DNA from: an uncultured Alphaproteobacteria bacterium
GTDB lineage: Bacteria > Pseudomonadota > Alphaproteobacteria > RF32 > CAG-239
NCBI GenBank assembly: GCA_944393685.1
Contig: CALYAW010000001.1
Span: forward strand, 1 to 36,022
Direction: 5' to 3'
Length of the DNA stretch: 36,022 nt
The notes under the pieces are model-generated. The model had not been told where the DNA came from, made no database searches, and worked only from the letters and a program-made list of their open reading frames with translations. A program made the position numbers and the translations under genes. Of this stretch, positions 17,863 to 26,447 are shown piece after piece (the first letter of the stretch is position 1; each line of letters opens with the position of its first letter).

Positions 17863-18252
17863 ATGAATAATCTTCAAAAACTTTTATCTTTAGCACAAAC
17901 TGCCGCAAGCAACGCTTATTGTCCTTATTCTCATTTTTCCGTCGGAGCCGCTATTGAAAGCACTGACGGTAAATTTTATTCCGGCTGCAATGTCGAAAAC
18001 ATCTCTTTTCCGGTAGGCACTTGTGCAGAAGCAGGAGCTATAGCGGCAATGATAGCAAATGGAAGTACCAAAATACAAAATATATTAATCTACGCGCCCT
18101 CACAAAAATTAATAACTCCCTGTGGAGCTTGTCGCCAACGAATTGCCGAATTTTCAACTCCGGAAACAATAATTTATCTTGCCGGAATTGACGGCATCAG
18201 CAAAAGCTATGGCATCAATGAACTTCTTCCTTCCTCTTTTTCGGAGTTTTAA
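17863..18252 (+). CDS. cdd: Cytidine deaminase
   Basis: It deaminates cytidine and deoxycytidine to uridine and deoxyuridine. I start at ATG 17863, which follows an AAAGGCAAG ribosome site and gives the normal 129 residues; the longer reading frame from 17584 runs antisense into the AsmA-like gene. The active site is the small homotetrameric type: Cys54-Ala-Glu56 (the catalytic Glu in TCAEAGAI) and PCGAC with Cys87 and Cys90, three Cys ligands for zinc. The SGCNVENISFPVGTC segment is conserved. It is the first gene of the cdd-punA-deoC-deoA operon, two bases before punA. Confidence 0.95.
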   Translation: MNNLQKLLSLAQTAASNAYCPYSHFSVGAAIESTDGKFYSGCNVENISFPVGTCAEAGAIAAMIANGSTKIQNILIYAPSQKLITPCGACRQRIAEFSTPETIIYLAGIDGISKSYGINELLPSSFSEF

Positions 18253-18254
18253 TC

Positions 18255-19070
18255 ATGACAGACACCGCCTATTCTATAGCCCAACAAATCAGTTCTCAAT
18301 TATCGGAACGCACACCGCACATTGCCGTTATTTTAGGCAGTGGTTTGGGAGGACTTGCCGAAGAAATCGAAAATCCCCTTATTATTGAATATTCTTCCAT
18401 TAAAGGTTTTCCAATCAGCACTGTTTCCGGACACCGTGGAAGATTAATTGTTGGTACGATTTCAGGAAAAGAAGTTTTATGCATGCAAGGACGCATACAT
18501 CTTTATGAAGGCTACGCCCCATCTGCCATTGCAAACATCATTAAGGCATTCAAATTAATAGGTATTGAAAGCCTCATTGTCACCAATGCCGCAGGTTCCT
18601 TGCATAAAGAGATGAAGCCCGGATCATTAATGCTCATAGAAGATCACATAAATCTCAGTGGTTTTAATCCGCTCATAGGCCCTAATGATGAACAATTTGG
18701 ACCTCGTTTTCCCAGCATGACTAACGTCTATACTCCCGCTTACCGCATTTTGGCACAAAAAGTTGCAAAATCGCAAAACATCACCTTGCACCAAGGTGTA
18801 TATTGCATGCTGTCCGGTCCGGCATTTGAAACTCCGGCAGAAGTTCGTGCTTGCCGCATATTGGGAGCAGATGCCAATGGAATGTCTACCGTCCCAGAAA
18901 CCATGACAGCGGCTTGGTGCGGAATAAAAGTTCTTGGCATTTCTGCATTAACAAATTATTGCACAGGCATTGAAGGAGGCAACCCCAGCCATAATGAAAC
19001 CCTTGAAACAGCGGCAAAAGCCTCTAAGGATCTGATTTCATTGGTCAAAAATTTTATTGGAGAAGTTTAA
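18255..19070 (+). CDS. punA: Purine-nucleoside phosphorylase, trimeric type
   Basis: It splits purine (deoxy)nucleosides with phosphate to the free base and (deoxy)ribose-1-phosphate. The 271-residue product has the class-I PNP/MTAP motifs: ILGSGLGGLA (phosphate loop), SGHRGRLIVG, MQGRIHLYEGY, VTNAAGS, DHINLSGFNPLIGPN, SGPAFETPAE and GMSTVPE. This distinguishes it from the hexameric DeoD type. Whether it prefers guanosine, inosine or xanthosine is not clear from sequence. Its stop overlaps the deoC start by one base. Confidence 0.92.
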   Translation: MTDTAYSIAQQISSQLSERTPHIAVILGSGLGGLAEEIENPLIIEYSSIKGFPISTVSGHRGRLIVGTISGKEVLCMQGRIHLYEGYAPSAIANIIKAFKLIGIESLIVTNAAGSLHKEMKPGSLMLIEDHINLSGFNPLIGPNDEQFGPRFPSMTNVYTPAYRILAQKVAKSQNITLHQGVYCMLSGPAFETPAEVRACRILGADANGMSTVPETMTAAWCGIKVLGISALTNYCTGIEGGNPSHNETLETAAKASKDLISLVKNFIGEV

Positions 19071-19801
19071 TGAAAGATTTATCTGCCGCTCAAATACTCA
19101 TCAATTCATTGGATTTGACCTCTCTCAACCACGACGATACCAAAGAAACGATAAAAGATCTTTGCAACCGAGCATCTACTCCTTTTGGTACAACGGCGGC
19201 TGTTTGCATTAATCCGGAATTTATTCAAACTGCATTACACGAACTACACGACAACATAAAAATTGCCACTGTTGTTAATTTTCCTGATGGGAGTAACGAC
19301 ATTAAACGTCTGGAAAAAGAAATCAAACAAGCCTTAAAACTTGGTGCTGATGAAATTGACGCTGTATTACCCTATCAAGATTTTTTAAATGGCAATATTG
19401 AGCAATGCATTCATTTTTTGGAAAAAGCACGCGAATTCACACAAAACAAAATTCTCAAAATCATCATAGAAAGTGGAGAGCTGAAATCCACCCTCAATAT
19501 CAAAAAAGCAACACATATTGCCATTGAAGCCGGAGCAGACTTTATAAAAACCTCAACCGGAAAAACATCTGTTTCCGCCACACCTGAGGCTGCTAACGCA
19601 ATATTGGAAGAAATCCAAAAGAGTGGCAAAGACATAGGATTTAAGGCCAGTGGTGGCATAAAAACATTAGAAGATGCCAAAAAATATCTTTCACTTGCCA
19701 TTGCCATTATGGGACCTGAGTGGATAACGCCTAAACATTTTCGCATCGGAGCAAGCTCTCTTTTGAATAACCTGCTTGAACACTTAAAACAAGGATATTA
19801 A
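19070..19801 (+). CDS. deoC: Deoxyribose-phosphate aldolase
   Basis: It cleaves 2-deoxyribose-5-phosphate to glyceraldehyde-3-phosphate and acetaldehyde, the exit of deoxynucleoside catabolism into glycolysis. The 243-residue TIM-barrel protein keeps the catalytic set: Asp97 in DEIDAVLPY, the Schiff-base Lys160 in [10 protein letters not shown], and Lys192 in [10 protein letters not shown]. The opening [17 protein letters not shown] matches the longer E. coli-like subfamily. It overlaps punA by one base and precedes deoA by two. Confidence 0.95.
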   Translation: MKDLSAAQILINSLDLTSLNHDDTKETIKDLCNRASTPFGTTAAVCINPEFIQTALHELHDNIKIATVVNFPDGSNDIKRLEKEIKQALKLGADEIDAVLPYQDFLNGNIEQCIHFLEKAREFTQNKILKIIIESGELKSTLNIKKATHIAIEAGADFIKTSTGKTSVSATPEAANAILEEIQKSGKDIGFKASGGIKTLEDAKKYLSLAIAIMGPEWITPKHFRIGASSLLNNLLEHLKQGY

Positions 19802-19803
19802 TA

Positions 19804-21114
19804 ATGCTGCCACAAGAAATCATTCGCAAAAAACGTAACGGAAACAAATTATCTCAAGAAGAAATCAACTTTTTCATCCGAGGCATTACCGATAGTTCTA
19901 TTGTCGATGCTCAAACAGCAGCTCTCACTATGGCTATTTTCTTAAACGGCATGGATGTAGAAGAAACCACAGCTCTCACCATGTCAATGCGAGATTCGGG
20001 CGATGTTTTGGATTGGTCAGGACTAAATGGTCCAACCTTAGACAAACACTCATCCGGAGGCGTAGGAGACAAAGTTAGTCTAATGCTGGCACCTATGATT
20101 GCCGCTTGCGGCGGCTATGTTCCGATGATTTCGGGGCGCGGATTAGGACACACCGGCGGAACACTTGATAAATTCGATTCCATCCCCGGTTATCAAACAG
20201 TTCCCGATAACGAACTTTTTAAAAAAGTGGTTAAAGAAGTTGGCTGCGCCATCATTGGACAAACCGGCAATCTTGCTCCCGCCGACAAAAAAATCTATGC
20301 CATTCGCGATGTATGTGCCACGGTTGAGTCCGTCCAATTAATTACAGCCTCAATCTTATCCAAGAAACTAGCCGCCGGACTTAACTGTTTGGTCATGGAT
20401 TTAAAATGCGGCAACGGGGCATTTATGGACAGTCTTGAGCGAGGTCGAGAACTTGCTCATTCCATTGTTAATGTTGCCAATGCCGCAGGTACTCGAACCA
20501 AAGCGGTTTTAACAGATATGAACCAAGTTTTAGGACAAAGTGTTGGCAATGCTCTCGAAGTTGACGAAGCAGTTGCATATCTTAGCGGCACATATCGTGA
20601 TCCGCGTCTTCATACCATTATGCTGGAACTATGTTCGGAACTATTGGTTTCTGCAAAACTCGCCACCGCGTTACCGGAAGCCAAAATCCAATTACAACAC
20701 GCCCTTGATTCCGGCAAGGCGCTTGAAATTTTTGCGCATATGGTAACAGCGCTCGGCGGACCATCTGATTTTTGCGAAAAGACCTCAAAATACCTTCCCA
20801 AAGCAGCAATCATTCGCCCTGTATATGCTAAAGTTCCTGGCTATGTTCAAAGCATGGATACCCGAGGTGTTGGTCTGAGCATTATTGAAATGAAAGGCGG
20901 TCGCACCACACCAGAGCAAAAACTTGATTATGCCACCGGCTACACCGACTTTTGCCAAATTGGAGACTATGTTGACAATCATAAACCACTTGCAGTCATT
21001 CACGCCCAAACCGAAGAACAGTTTTCGAATGCTGCAGATACCTTAAGAAAACTAATTACAATAAGCAGCGAACAACCACAAAAGACACCAGAAATTATAG
21101 AAAAAATATCATAA
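19804..21114 (+). CDS. deoA: Thymidine phosphorylase
   Basis: It phosphorolyses thymidine and deoxyuridine to base and deoxyribose-1-phosphate. The 436-residue protein has the family layout: helical N-terminus ([20 protein letters not shown]), the phosphate-binding [13 protein letters not shown], the signature [14 protein letters not shown], and the alpha/beta domain with [11 protein letters not shown]. Length is normal for the deoA type. Substrate flow is cdd to deoA/punA to deoB (elsewhere in the window) to deoC. It is the last gene of the operon and is followed by a hairpin terminator. Confidence 0.95.
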   Translation: MLPQEIIRKKRNGNKLSQEEINFFIRGITDSSIVDAQTAALTMAIFLNGMDVEETTALTMSMRDSGDVLDWSGLNGPTLDKHSSGGVGDKVSLMLAPMIAACGGYVPMISGRGLGHTGGTLDKFDSIPGYQTVPDNELFKKVVKEVGCAIIGQTGNLAPADKKIYAIRDVCATVESVQLITASILSKKLAAGLNCLVMDLKCGNGAFMDSLERGRELAHSIVNVANAAGTRTKAVLTDMNQVLGQSVGNALEVDEAVAYLSGTYRDPRLHTIMLELCSELLVSAKLATALPEAKIQLQHALDSGKALEIFAHMVTALGGPSDFCEKTSKYLPKAAIIRPVYAKVPGYVQSMDTRGVGLSIIEMKGGRTTPEQKLDYATGYTDFCQIGDYVDNHKPLAVIHAQTEEQFSNAADTLRKLITISSEQPQKTPEIIEKIS

Positions 21115-21126
21115 CCAACAAACGAA

Positions 21127-21160
21127 AAACCGCCTAAACATCTCGTTTTGGCGGTTTCTC
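21127..21160 (+). terminator. Terminator after deoA
   Basis: AAACCGCC (21127-21134) pairs with GGCGGTTT (21150-21157), with a pyrimidine-rich but interrupted tail. Termination is probable but less strong than at ptsN. Confidence 0.65.
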
Positions 21161-21179
21161 TTCAGGTTAACAAGATTGG

Positions 21180-21722
21180 TTAGAGTAAGTCAAAAGCAGA
21201 AGCAAACGCTTCGTACTGAGACTTGTTTCTCCATAAATAGCTATAATTATGGAGATACTCTCGTTCTTGAATTGCGTTTTTCACTTGGATATTTTTTTGT
21301 AGCAACTGTCGCCAAACAGCAACACAGCGTTCATATCCTTTTTGATTTCTTTGGTTACTGCATTCAAATGCGATATCCAGAATAATCAGACACTGTAGTA
21401 CCGAAAGCGGCATTTTTTGTCTCACGGCAGATTCCAGATATTGAAGTGTTAATGCTGATAAATCAGCGTTTTTATAGTGACTGAGAGTAACTTCATTTGG
21501 ACGGTGATTTGCATATCGCCCAATAAAGTCCAAAATCTCTGCGCACCGAAGAGGATTTTCCTCTTTATGAAGTTCAAGAACCTCATTCAGACGCACCCAA
21601 AAAAGCTCATTTTCTTCCGCAAAGAACACTTTTTCGAATATCTTTCCGTTTACTTCCTTTTCCATGTTATTCCACGGAAATTTCTCTGCTAATTGAGCAG
21701 TAAAATCGATACAATGGCACAT
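21180..21722 (-). CDS. Unrecognised 180-residue protein
   Basis: I do not recognise a family. The sequence is soluble, helical-looking and rich in Leu, Glu and Gln, without signal peptide or membrane segment. The segment AEILDFIGRYANHRPNEVTL and the hydrophobic run SVLQCLIILDIAFECSNQRN look like packed helices, and it ends SQYEAFASAFDLL. The start is uncertain: ATG 21722 lies about 40 bases after a good -10 and has no evident ribosome site, an upstream in-frame start at 21797 would lie in the promoter, and ATG 21665 is another choice. It may be lineage-specific. It faces deoA tail to tail. Confidence 0.6.
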   Translation of the reverse strand: MCHCIDFTAQLAEKFPWNNMEKEVNGKIFEKVFFAEENELFWVRLNEVLELHKEENPLRCAEILDFIGRYANHRPNEVTLSHYKNADLSALTLQYLESAVRQKMPLSVLQCLIILDIAFECSNQRNQKGYERCVAVWRQLLQKNIQVKNAIQEREYLHNYSYLWRNKSQYEAFASAFDLL

Positions 21723-21768
21723 AATAGTTTTGTTTTGTTTGACATAATTGTACGTGATTATGTTATAT

Positions 21769-21797
21769 AAAATACAACAAACGGCACTTTGAGTCAA
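21769..21797 (-). promoter_or_regulatory. Promoter for the 180-residue hypothetical gene
   Basis: TTGACT (21792-21797), a 17-base spacer and TATTTT (21769-21774) on the minus strand, with a GANTC site overlapping the -35 (21791-21795). Confidence 0.55.
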
Positions 21798-21822
21798 ACA
21801 CTATTTTCGGAAAATTTTGTAC

Positions 21823-21858
21823 AAAAAAGTGCTGCTTCCCAAATTTGAAAGCAGCACT
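21823..21858 (-). terminator. Intrinsic terminator after tolB
   Basis: AGTGCTGCTT (21828-21837) pairs perfectly with AAGCAGCACT (21849-21858), and the minus-strand transcript continues into a U-run (21823-21827). It lies 16 bases past the tolB stop. Confidence 0.9.
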
Positions 21859-21873
21859 CCCAACAAAATTAGC

Positions 21874-23190
21874 TTACGGCAACAAAGGAGACCAAGCCGG
21901 ATCAGACCCATCAGCAGGAGTTAATATTTGGCGCTCGTTATAACCTGTTAAGTCAATAGAATAAAGTTTAACCGGAGCCGTTGAACGACGACCGCCTTTT
22001 TCCTGACGAAAGTACATCAACACACGACCATTTGGAGACCATGTCGGCCCTTCAACCAGATATCCACTAGCCAACAACCTCTCTCCGCTACCATCAGGAT
22101 ACATCACGCCGATATAAAATTGTCCGCCTGCCATTTTTGTAAACGCGATATAATCTCCGCGCGGAGACCACACAGGCGTAGCATAACGTCCTGAACCAAA
22201 GCTGATACGTTTAACATCGGAACCATCGGCATTCATAACATAGAGTTGTTGATTTCCACCGCGATCAGAGTTAAACACAATCTGTTCACCATCAGGAGAA
22301 TAACTGGCAGAAGTATCAATCGCACTGCCAAAAGTCAGCTGTTTGCTGGTACGTTTTTTCAAATCCATCTCATAAATATTGGTTTTTCCGCGCGACGCAA
22401 AACTCAACAAAACTTTCGAACTATCAGGAGAAAAGCGGGGAGCAAACGTCATTCCCGGAAAATTACCAAGCAACTCTTGTTTACCTGTTTCAATATCAAG
22501 AATATACACACGAGGAGTATTACCGGCATATGACATATAAGTAATTTTTTGCAAATTTGGAGAAAAGCGGGGTGTCAATGCCATAGAAGCTCCCGAAGTC
22601 AAAAATTTATGGTTCTCGCCATCTTGATCCATAATTGCCAATCTTTTAACACGTCGCGTTGCAGGCCCTGTTTCCGAAACATACACAATCCGCGTATCAA
22701 AATAACCTTTCTCTCCGGTCAAGCGCTCATAAATAGCATCAGCCATCACATGAGCAACACGCCGCCAATTATCTTTGGTTGTTGTAAAAGACTGCCCTTT
22801 CATCTGATTTTCGGCATACACATCCCACAACCTAAATTCAACACGTAAATTATTAGCATCAACCTCTTTAATAGCAGACTGAATCAAAGCCATTGCATTA
22901 ATTGCTTTCCAATCCACAAATGTGGGTTCTTGCTCCATGGAAGAAAATTCTTGAATATAACTACGTTCATCCACAAATTTAAACAAACCGGAACGTTCCA
23001 AATCCGCCATCACCACTTCCCGAATTTTTTTGCCATATTGCCCGACAAAGAAACCATCATGAATCATTTCCGGAAAAGCAACCGGCATTGGTTCTCGCAT
23101 TGCTCCGTTCACATCAATACTTAATTCGGCTTTAGCAACGCCGATTGCAAAAAAACTAAGAACAAAAGCTAACAAAAATTTATATTTCAT
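21874..23190 (-). CDS. tolB: Tol-Pal system protein TolB
   Basis: TolB is the periplasmic partner of Pal and TolA that keeps the outer membrane attached during division. The 438-residue protein has a signal peptide with likely cleavage after AKA (residue 21), an N-terminal anticodon-binding-like domain (about 22-165), and a C-terminal six-bladed beta-propeller. The blades carry repeated motifs such as [51 protein letters not shown] and [14 protein letters not shown]. Length is standard. Unusually it stands alone here: tolQ, tolR, tolA and pal are not adjacent. Confidence 0.96.
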   Translation of the reverse strand: MKYKFLLAFVLSFFAIGVAKAELSIDVNGAMREPMPVAFPEMIHDGFFVGQYGKKIREVVMADLERSGLFKFVDERSYIQEFSSMEQEPTFVDWKAINAMALIQSAIKEVDANNLRVEFRLWDVYAENQMKGQSFTTTKDNWRRVAHVMADAIYERLTGEKGYFDTRIVYVSETGPATRRVKRLAIMDQDGENHKFLTSGASMALTPRFSPNLQKITYMSYAGNTPRVYILDIETGKQELLGNFPGMTFAPRFSPDSSKVLLSFASRGKTNIYEMDLKKRTSKQLTFGSAIDTSASYSPDGEQIVFNSDRGGNQQLYVMNADGSDVKRISFGSGRYATPVWSPRGDYIAFTKMAGGQFYIGVMYPDGSGERLLASGYLVEGPTWSPNGRVLMYFRQEKGGRRSTAPVKLYSIDLTGYNERQILTPADGSDPAWSPLLP

Positions 23191-23224
23191 ATCTTTTCTT
23201 TCAGCAAAACAAAAACACTTTTCT

Positions 23225-23252
23225 ATATTAATGAGAGATTCTTAAAAATCAA
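23225..23252 (-). promoter_or_regulatory. Candidate promoter for tolB
   Basis: TTGATT (23247-23252), a 16-base spacer and TAATAT (23225-23230) lie about 35 bases before tolB. A GANTC site (23237-23241) is inside the spacer. Confidence 0.4.
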
Positions 23253-23298
23253 TTAGCAAAGCATTAAAAAGATTATTTTCAGAGCAATTCTTAAAAAC

Positions 23299-23326
23299 TT
23301 GACAGCCACACAAAATACCCTAAACT
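23299..23326 (+). promoter_or_regulatory. Promoter for ruvX
   Basis: A perfect TTGACA (23299-23304), a 16-base spacer and TAAACT (23321-23326) lie 24 bases before the ruvX ATG. Confidence 0.55.
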
Positions 23327-23350
23327 AGGTAAAAACATGAGGAAGGACAC

Positions 23351-23806
23351 ATGGAATTTAATGAATTTAAAACAGCACTCAAACCTCATACTGCCATTTT
23401 AGGCTTTGATTACGGAGAAAAGCGCTTAGGTATTGCCGTATCAGACCTTTTATGGATGGTTGCCACACCAGATAAAACAATCTTTCGAACCACTCTCCGG
23501 CAAGATATATCAGCTATTGAACATCTGGTCAAAGAGCGAGAAATCGGTGCTTTTGTTTATGGACTTCCGCTCCAAATGAATGGCGAAGAAGGAGAAACCG
23601 CCAAAGCTGTCCGTAATTTTGCCGCGGAAGTATACAAAAGCATTCCTCTTCCCTACACTTTTTGGGATGAGCGATTGTCCTCAAAAGCAATGGAAAATTT
23701 TTTAATAAAAGAAGCTGATCTTTCTCGCACTAAGCGCAAACAAGTCCTCGACAGTTCGTCTGCCGCCTATATATTGCAAGGACTGCTTGACAGACTTCAT
23801 TTTTGA
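23351..23806 (+). CDS. ruvX: YqgF/RuvX RNase H-fold nuclease
   Basis: The YqgF family is annotated as a putative Holliday-junction resolvase and is also implicated in 16S rRNA 5'-end maturation; which role applies here is not determinable. The 151-residue protein shows the RNase H-fold motifs ILGFDYGEKRLGIAVSD (catalytic Asp at residue 19 or 20), VYGLPLQMNGEEG and FWDERLSSKAM, ending with the DSSSAAYILQGLLD helix. An AGGAAGG ribosome site precedes the ATG. Its last 10 bases overlap the end of the convergent ampD gene. Confidence 0.94.
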   Translation: MEFNEFKTALKPHTAILGFDYGEKRLGIAVSDLLWMVATPDKTIFRTTLRQDISAIEHLVKEREIGAFVYGLPLQMNGEEGETAKAVRNFAAEVYKSIPLPYTFWDERLSSKAMENFLIKEADLSRTKRKQVLDSSSAAYILQGLLDRLHF

Positions 23807-24516
23807 TATGCGTAAGCAACAGCACGCAAAACATTTAAAAAATTGTTTTCTTTCATAAAATCAAAATTATCAGGCAAAATATTATCGACCAAATGATAAA
23901 CATCGGCGTCTTTTTTCACATATTGAGGCAAATATCTCCGACAAAAAGCGTATGCCGAAGCCGAAACGGCATCCGGCGTGCGTGTATCATAACCAATAAT
24001 CCGCAATAGTTCCGCAATATCATCGCATTGTATTTTTTTTGCATCCTCCGTCTGATACCACAATCCTATTCCTTCCTTAGCCAATACTTCCCAAGGAAAC
24101 GCCATCCCGGGATCTGGCTTGCGCAAAGGAGCAATATCAGAGTGTCCAACCACATTTTGAGCACTTATATCATATGTCCGTATAATCTTTTGACATAGTG
24201 GAATTAATTTTTGTACCTGAATTCGCGTAAAACTCTCTTGTCCCAAACTAGGCGAACAAATCTCAATTCCGACAGAACAAGAATTCAAATCATGATCAAT
24301 ACCTCGCCAATAAGAAACACCGGCATGCCATGCCCGATATTTTTCGTCAACCAATTTAATCAGTTCACCATCAACGCTCAGCAAATAATGGGCACTTAAT
24401 TTTAAATTATCCAAACAGTGTGCGGCCTCAATTCCTTTGTGCGCGGTCGCATGCAAAACCAACATACTGATATTTGTTTTACGTTCATCAAAATGTTGCA
24501 ATAAATATTCTTTCAT
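23797..24516 (-). CDS. ampD: N-acetylmuramoyl-L-alanine amidase, AmpD type
   Basis: It cleaves the bond between (anhydro)muramic acid and the stem peptide during cell-wall recycling. The 239-residue protein has an Amidase_2 domain with the zinc and catalytic set: His22 in LVLHATAH, Glu85 in VGIEICSP, His125 in VVGHSDIAP, Lys133 and Asp135 in RKPDPG. A peptidoglycan-binding-like helical domain follows (about 155-230). There is no signal peptide, favouring a cytoplasmic recycling role over a secreted AmiD-like one. The start overlaps the preceding gene by four bases (ATGA). It is the last gene of the deoB-pgeF-DnaJ-ampD operon. Confidence 0.9.
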   Translation of the reverse strand: MKEYLLQHFDERKTNISMLVLHATAHKGIEAAHCLDNLKLSAHYLLSVDGELIKLVDEKYRAWHAGVSYWRGIDHDLNSCSVGIEICSPSLGQESFTRIQVQKLIPLCQKIIRTYDISAQNVVGHSDIAPLRKPDPGMAFPWEVLAKEGIGLWYQTEDAKKIQCDDIAELLRIIGYDTRTPDAVSASAYAFCRRYLPQYVKKDADVYHLVDNILPDNFDFMKENNFLNVLRAVAYAYQK

Positions 24517-25679
24517 CGCATACCTCGAACTTTCATCAATTCCTGATAAGCATAATTAATTTCCGCCATTTTTGCCGTTGTTTCTTTAATTTCTTTTTCA
24601 CTGGCTCCTTGAGCTTGTAATCTATCAGGATGATATTTAACAATTAATTCTTTCCAACGAGCTCTGATTTCCGCATCCGCCGCCGTACAAAAGATTCCCA
24701 AAATATCACAACATTTTTGAATTTTTTTGTCTTTTGCTTTAGGCATATATAACTTTTTTATCACCTCAAAATTATCAGCGGGCAAATCTATTGCGGCAGC
24801 AATTTTTGCAAGTAAATCTATTTCTTCGCTTTGAAGAGCGTTATCCGCACGAGCCACCTGAAACAAATTATCAATAATATTTTCTTTTAGCTCAATTCGA
24901 TTAAACGTAATTTTTTGCAACTGCTTACAATAAAATTCATAGCCTCTGACACTTTTTTTTGCATCATTAAAAACTTTTGCAGCCACACTACTTTCCGCCT
25001 CTTTAATTTCAAACAAGCGTCTAAATGTTATAATCTCATTTTCACTAACGACGCCATCTGCTTTAGCAACTTTTGCAGCCAAACCGGCAACCGCCCGCAC
25101 ATAAGCCATATGTCTGGCTTCTCGCGAATACCGCCACAAATGCAACGGACTAAGAGCACAAAACATCTTACTTAATTTTTGTAGCGGAAACATGACCGCG
25201 TTTTCCACGCGAGCGTAATCAATAAAAAAACCGACAATCACGCCACAAAACAATATGATGTCACTTCTGCAAACAAAACCTAGTGTTGCGCCACAAATTT
25301 TTGCAATATGTCTATCCCAAAAATCATCAAATTTCCGCCTGCATTCTTTGGCATGACGACTTTCCGGCGTATCAAACACAAAATGACCTATGATAAATAA
25401 CACAATAAAACCGTACCAACCATACAATACCGAGCCAAGAAGGGCACCCCAAATTTTCCCCCAAAAATGTCCTTCTATTTGATTGTAATAATGATAATAT
25501 TTATACGGCAACAGTAAGCGTATATTATCATCAACAATGCCTAAACGTCGTTGCAAAGAAACAATCAAATGAGTTCTGTCAATGGCAAAATGTCCAAGTA
25601 TCATGCCGACAAAAAAACCAGCTGCCCCAAAAACACGAAGCCCTATAATTGCCAATGTAAATTTTCCAAGTGGAGACAT
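24513..25679 (-). CDS. Membrane protein with TerB-like and C-terminal J domain (DjlA-like)
   Basis: J-domain proteins stimulate Hsp70 (DnaK). The ATG at 25679 is preceded by AAGGGG; an upstream GTG is less likely. The 388-residue product has three hydrophobic segments (about 7-28, 76-102 and 136-160), a TerB-like helical domain (about 200-310, with AAKVAKADGVVSENEIITF and ADNALQSEEIDLLAKIA repeats typical of that fold), and a C-terminal J domain with its HPD at 350-352. This matches DjlA in domain order, but DjlA normally has one N-terminal helix, so the membrane region is larger. It starts 9 bases after pgeF ends and overlaps ampD by four bases. Confidence 0.85.
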   Translation of the reverse strand: MSPLGKFTLAIIGLRVFGAAGFFVGMILGHFAIDRTHLIVSLQRRLGIVDDNIRLLLPYKYYHYYNQIEGHFWGKIWGALLGSVLYGWYGFIVLFIIGHFVFDTPESRHAKECRRKFDDFWDRHIAKICGATLGFVCRSDIILFCGVIVGFFIDYARVENAVMFPLQKLSKMFCALSPLHLWRYSREARHMAYVRAVAGLAAKVAKADGVVSENEIITFRRLFEIKEAESSVAAKVFNDAKKSVRGYEFYCKQLQKITFNRIELKENIIDNLFQVARADNALQSEEIDLLAKIAAAIDLPADNFEVIKKLYMPKAKDKKIQKCCDILGIFCTAADAEIRARWKELIVKYHPDRLQAQGASEKEIKETTAKMAEINYAYQELMKVRGMR

Positions 25680-25688
25680 AAACACCCC

Positions 25689-26447
25689 TTACAATACAAT
25701 ACAAGATATTTCCGTAGGAAAACATTTTGGTTTTTGAATCAATTTCTGATGTGTAAAACGCCTAAAGCTATAATACTCGTTGGTTAAAGCATAGGTGTCT
25801 TTTCCAGAGACACTGATATTTTTAATTTCTTTTAGTTCTAGACGGCTACGGCAAAAATCTTCTAAATCAAATTGAAAATGATTCTTTTGACCGGCTATAA
25901 AAAAACGTGCATAATTTTTATCTTTTTCAACAAACTGGCGATAAAAATTATCATCAACCTCATATGACTTTTGAGCAATACACGGCCCAACCGCGGCGCA
26001 AATATTTTCAAGCTTTGCACCTCTTTCGAGCATCAAATCAATTGTATTTTCAATTATTCCGCTCCAAGCGCCTCGCCACCCTGCATGAGCAGCCCCAATA
26101 ACACCTTGCTTATAATCAGCTAACAAAACCGGAGCACAGTCTGCAGTCCGAATACACAAAACAATATCTGTTTTATCCGTTACGACACCATCGGCCTGCA
26201 TTACATCTCTTGTTGGAGCATCCACATATTGAACAACATCGGATACACCTTGATTAAGCAAATGTAAGCTATTACTTTTCAGACCAAAATATCCGGCAAC
26301 TTTGTCTAAATTAGCAGCAACACATTCAACGTTATCATCGCTTTTGGTATTAACATTCAACCCCTGATAAAAACCTGTTGAACACCCTCCTTGTGAACCA
26401 AAGAAACAGTGTTTTGCCCTCAACAGATTCTGTGCCCAATATGTCAT
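25689..26447 (-). CDS. pgeF: Peptidoglycan editing factor, multicopper-oxidase-like fold (PgeF/YfiH)
   Basis: PgeF-family enzymes hydrolyse faulty UDP-MurNAc-Ser precursors in E. coli, and relatives are purine nucleoside enzymes (LACC1/FAMIN type). The 252-residue protein has [27 protein letters not shown] (Cys104), [17 protein letters not shown] (His121) and VGPCI. The first metal-ligand His, normally in a QVHG-like motif, is not seen: the region reads [10 protein letters not shown] (63-72). Activity may therefore differ. The start overlaps the deoB stop (ATGA). Its position after a nucleoside gene fits the reported nucleoside phosphorylase activity of relatives as well as wall editing. Confidence 0.88.
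   Translation of the reverse strand: MTYWAQNLLRAKHCFFGSQGGCSTGFYQGLNVNTKSDDNVECVAANLDKVAGYFGLKSNSLHLLNQGVSDVVQYVDAPTRDVMQADGVVTDKTDIVLCIRTADCAPVLLADYKQGVIGAAHAGWRGAWSGIIENTIDLMLERGAKLENICAAVGPCIAQKSYEVDDNFYRQFVEKDKNYARFFIAGQKNHFQFDLEDFCRSRLELKEIKNISVSGKDTYALTNEYYSFRRFTHQKLIQKPKCFPTEISCIVL

Noticed and set aside
21707..21728. Sigma-54 (-24/-12) promoter at TGGCAC near 21715
   Set aside because: The GG half is present, but no GC is found at the required spacing, so it does not fit the consensus.
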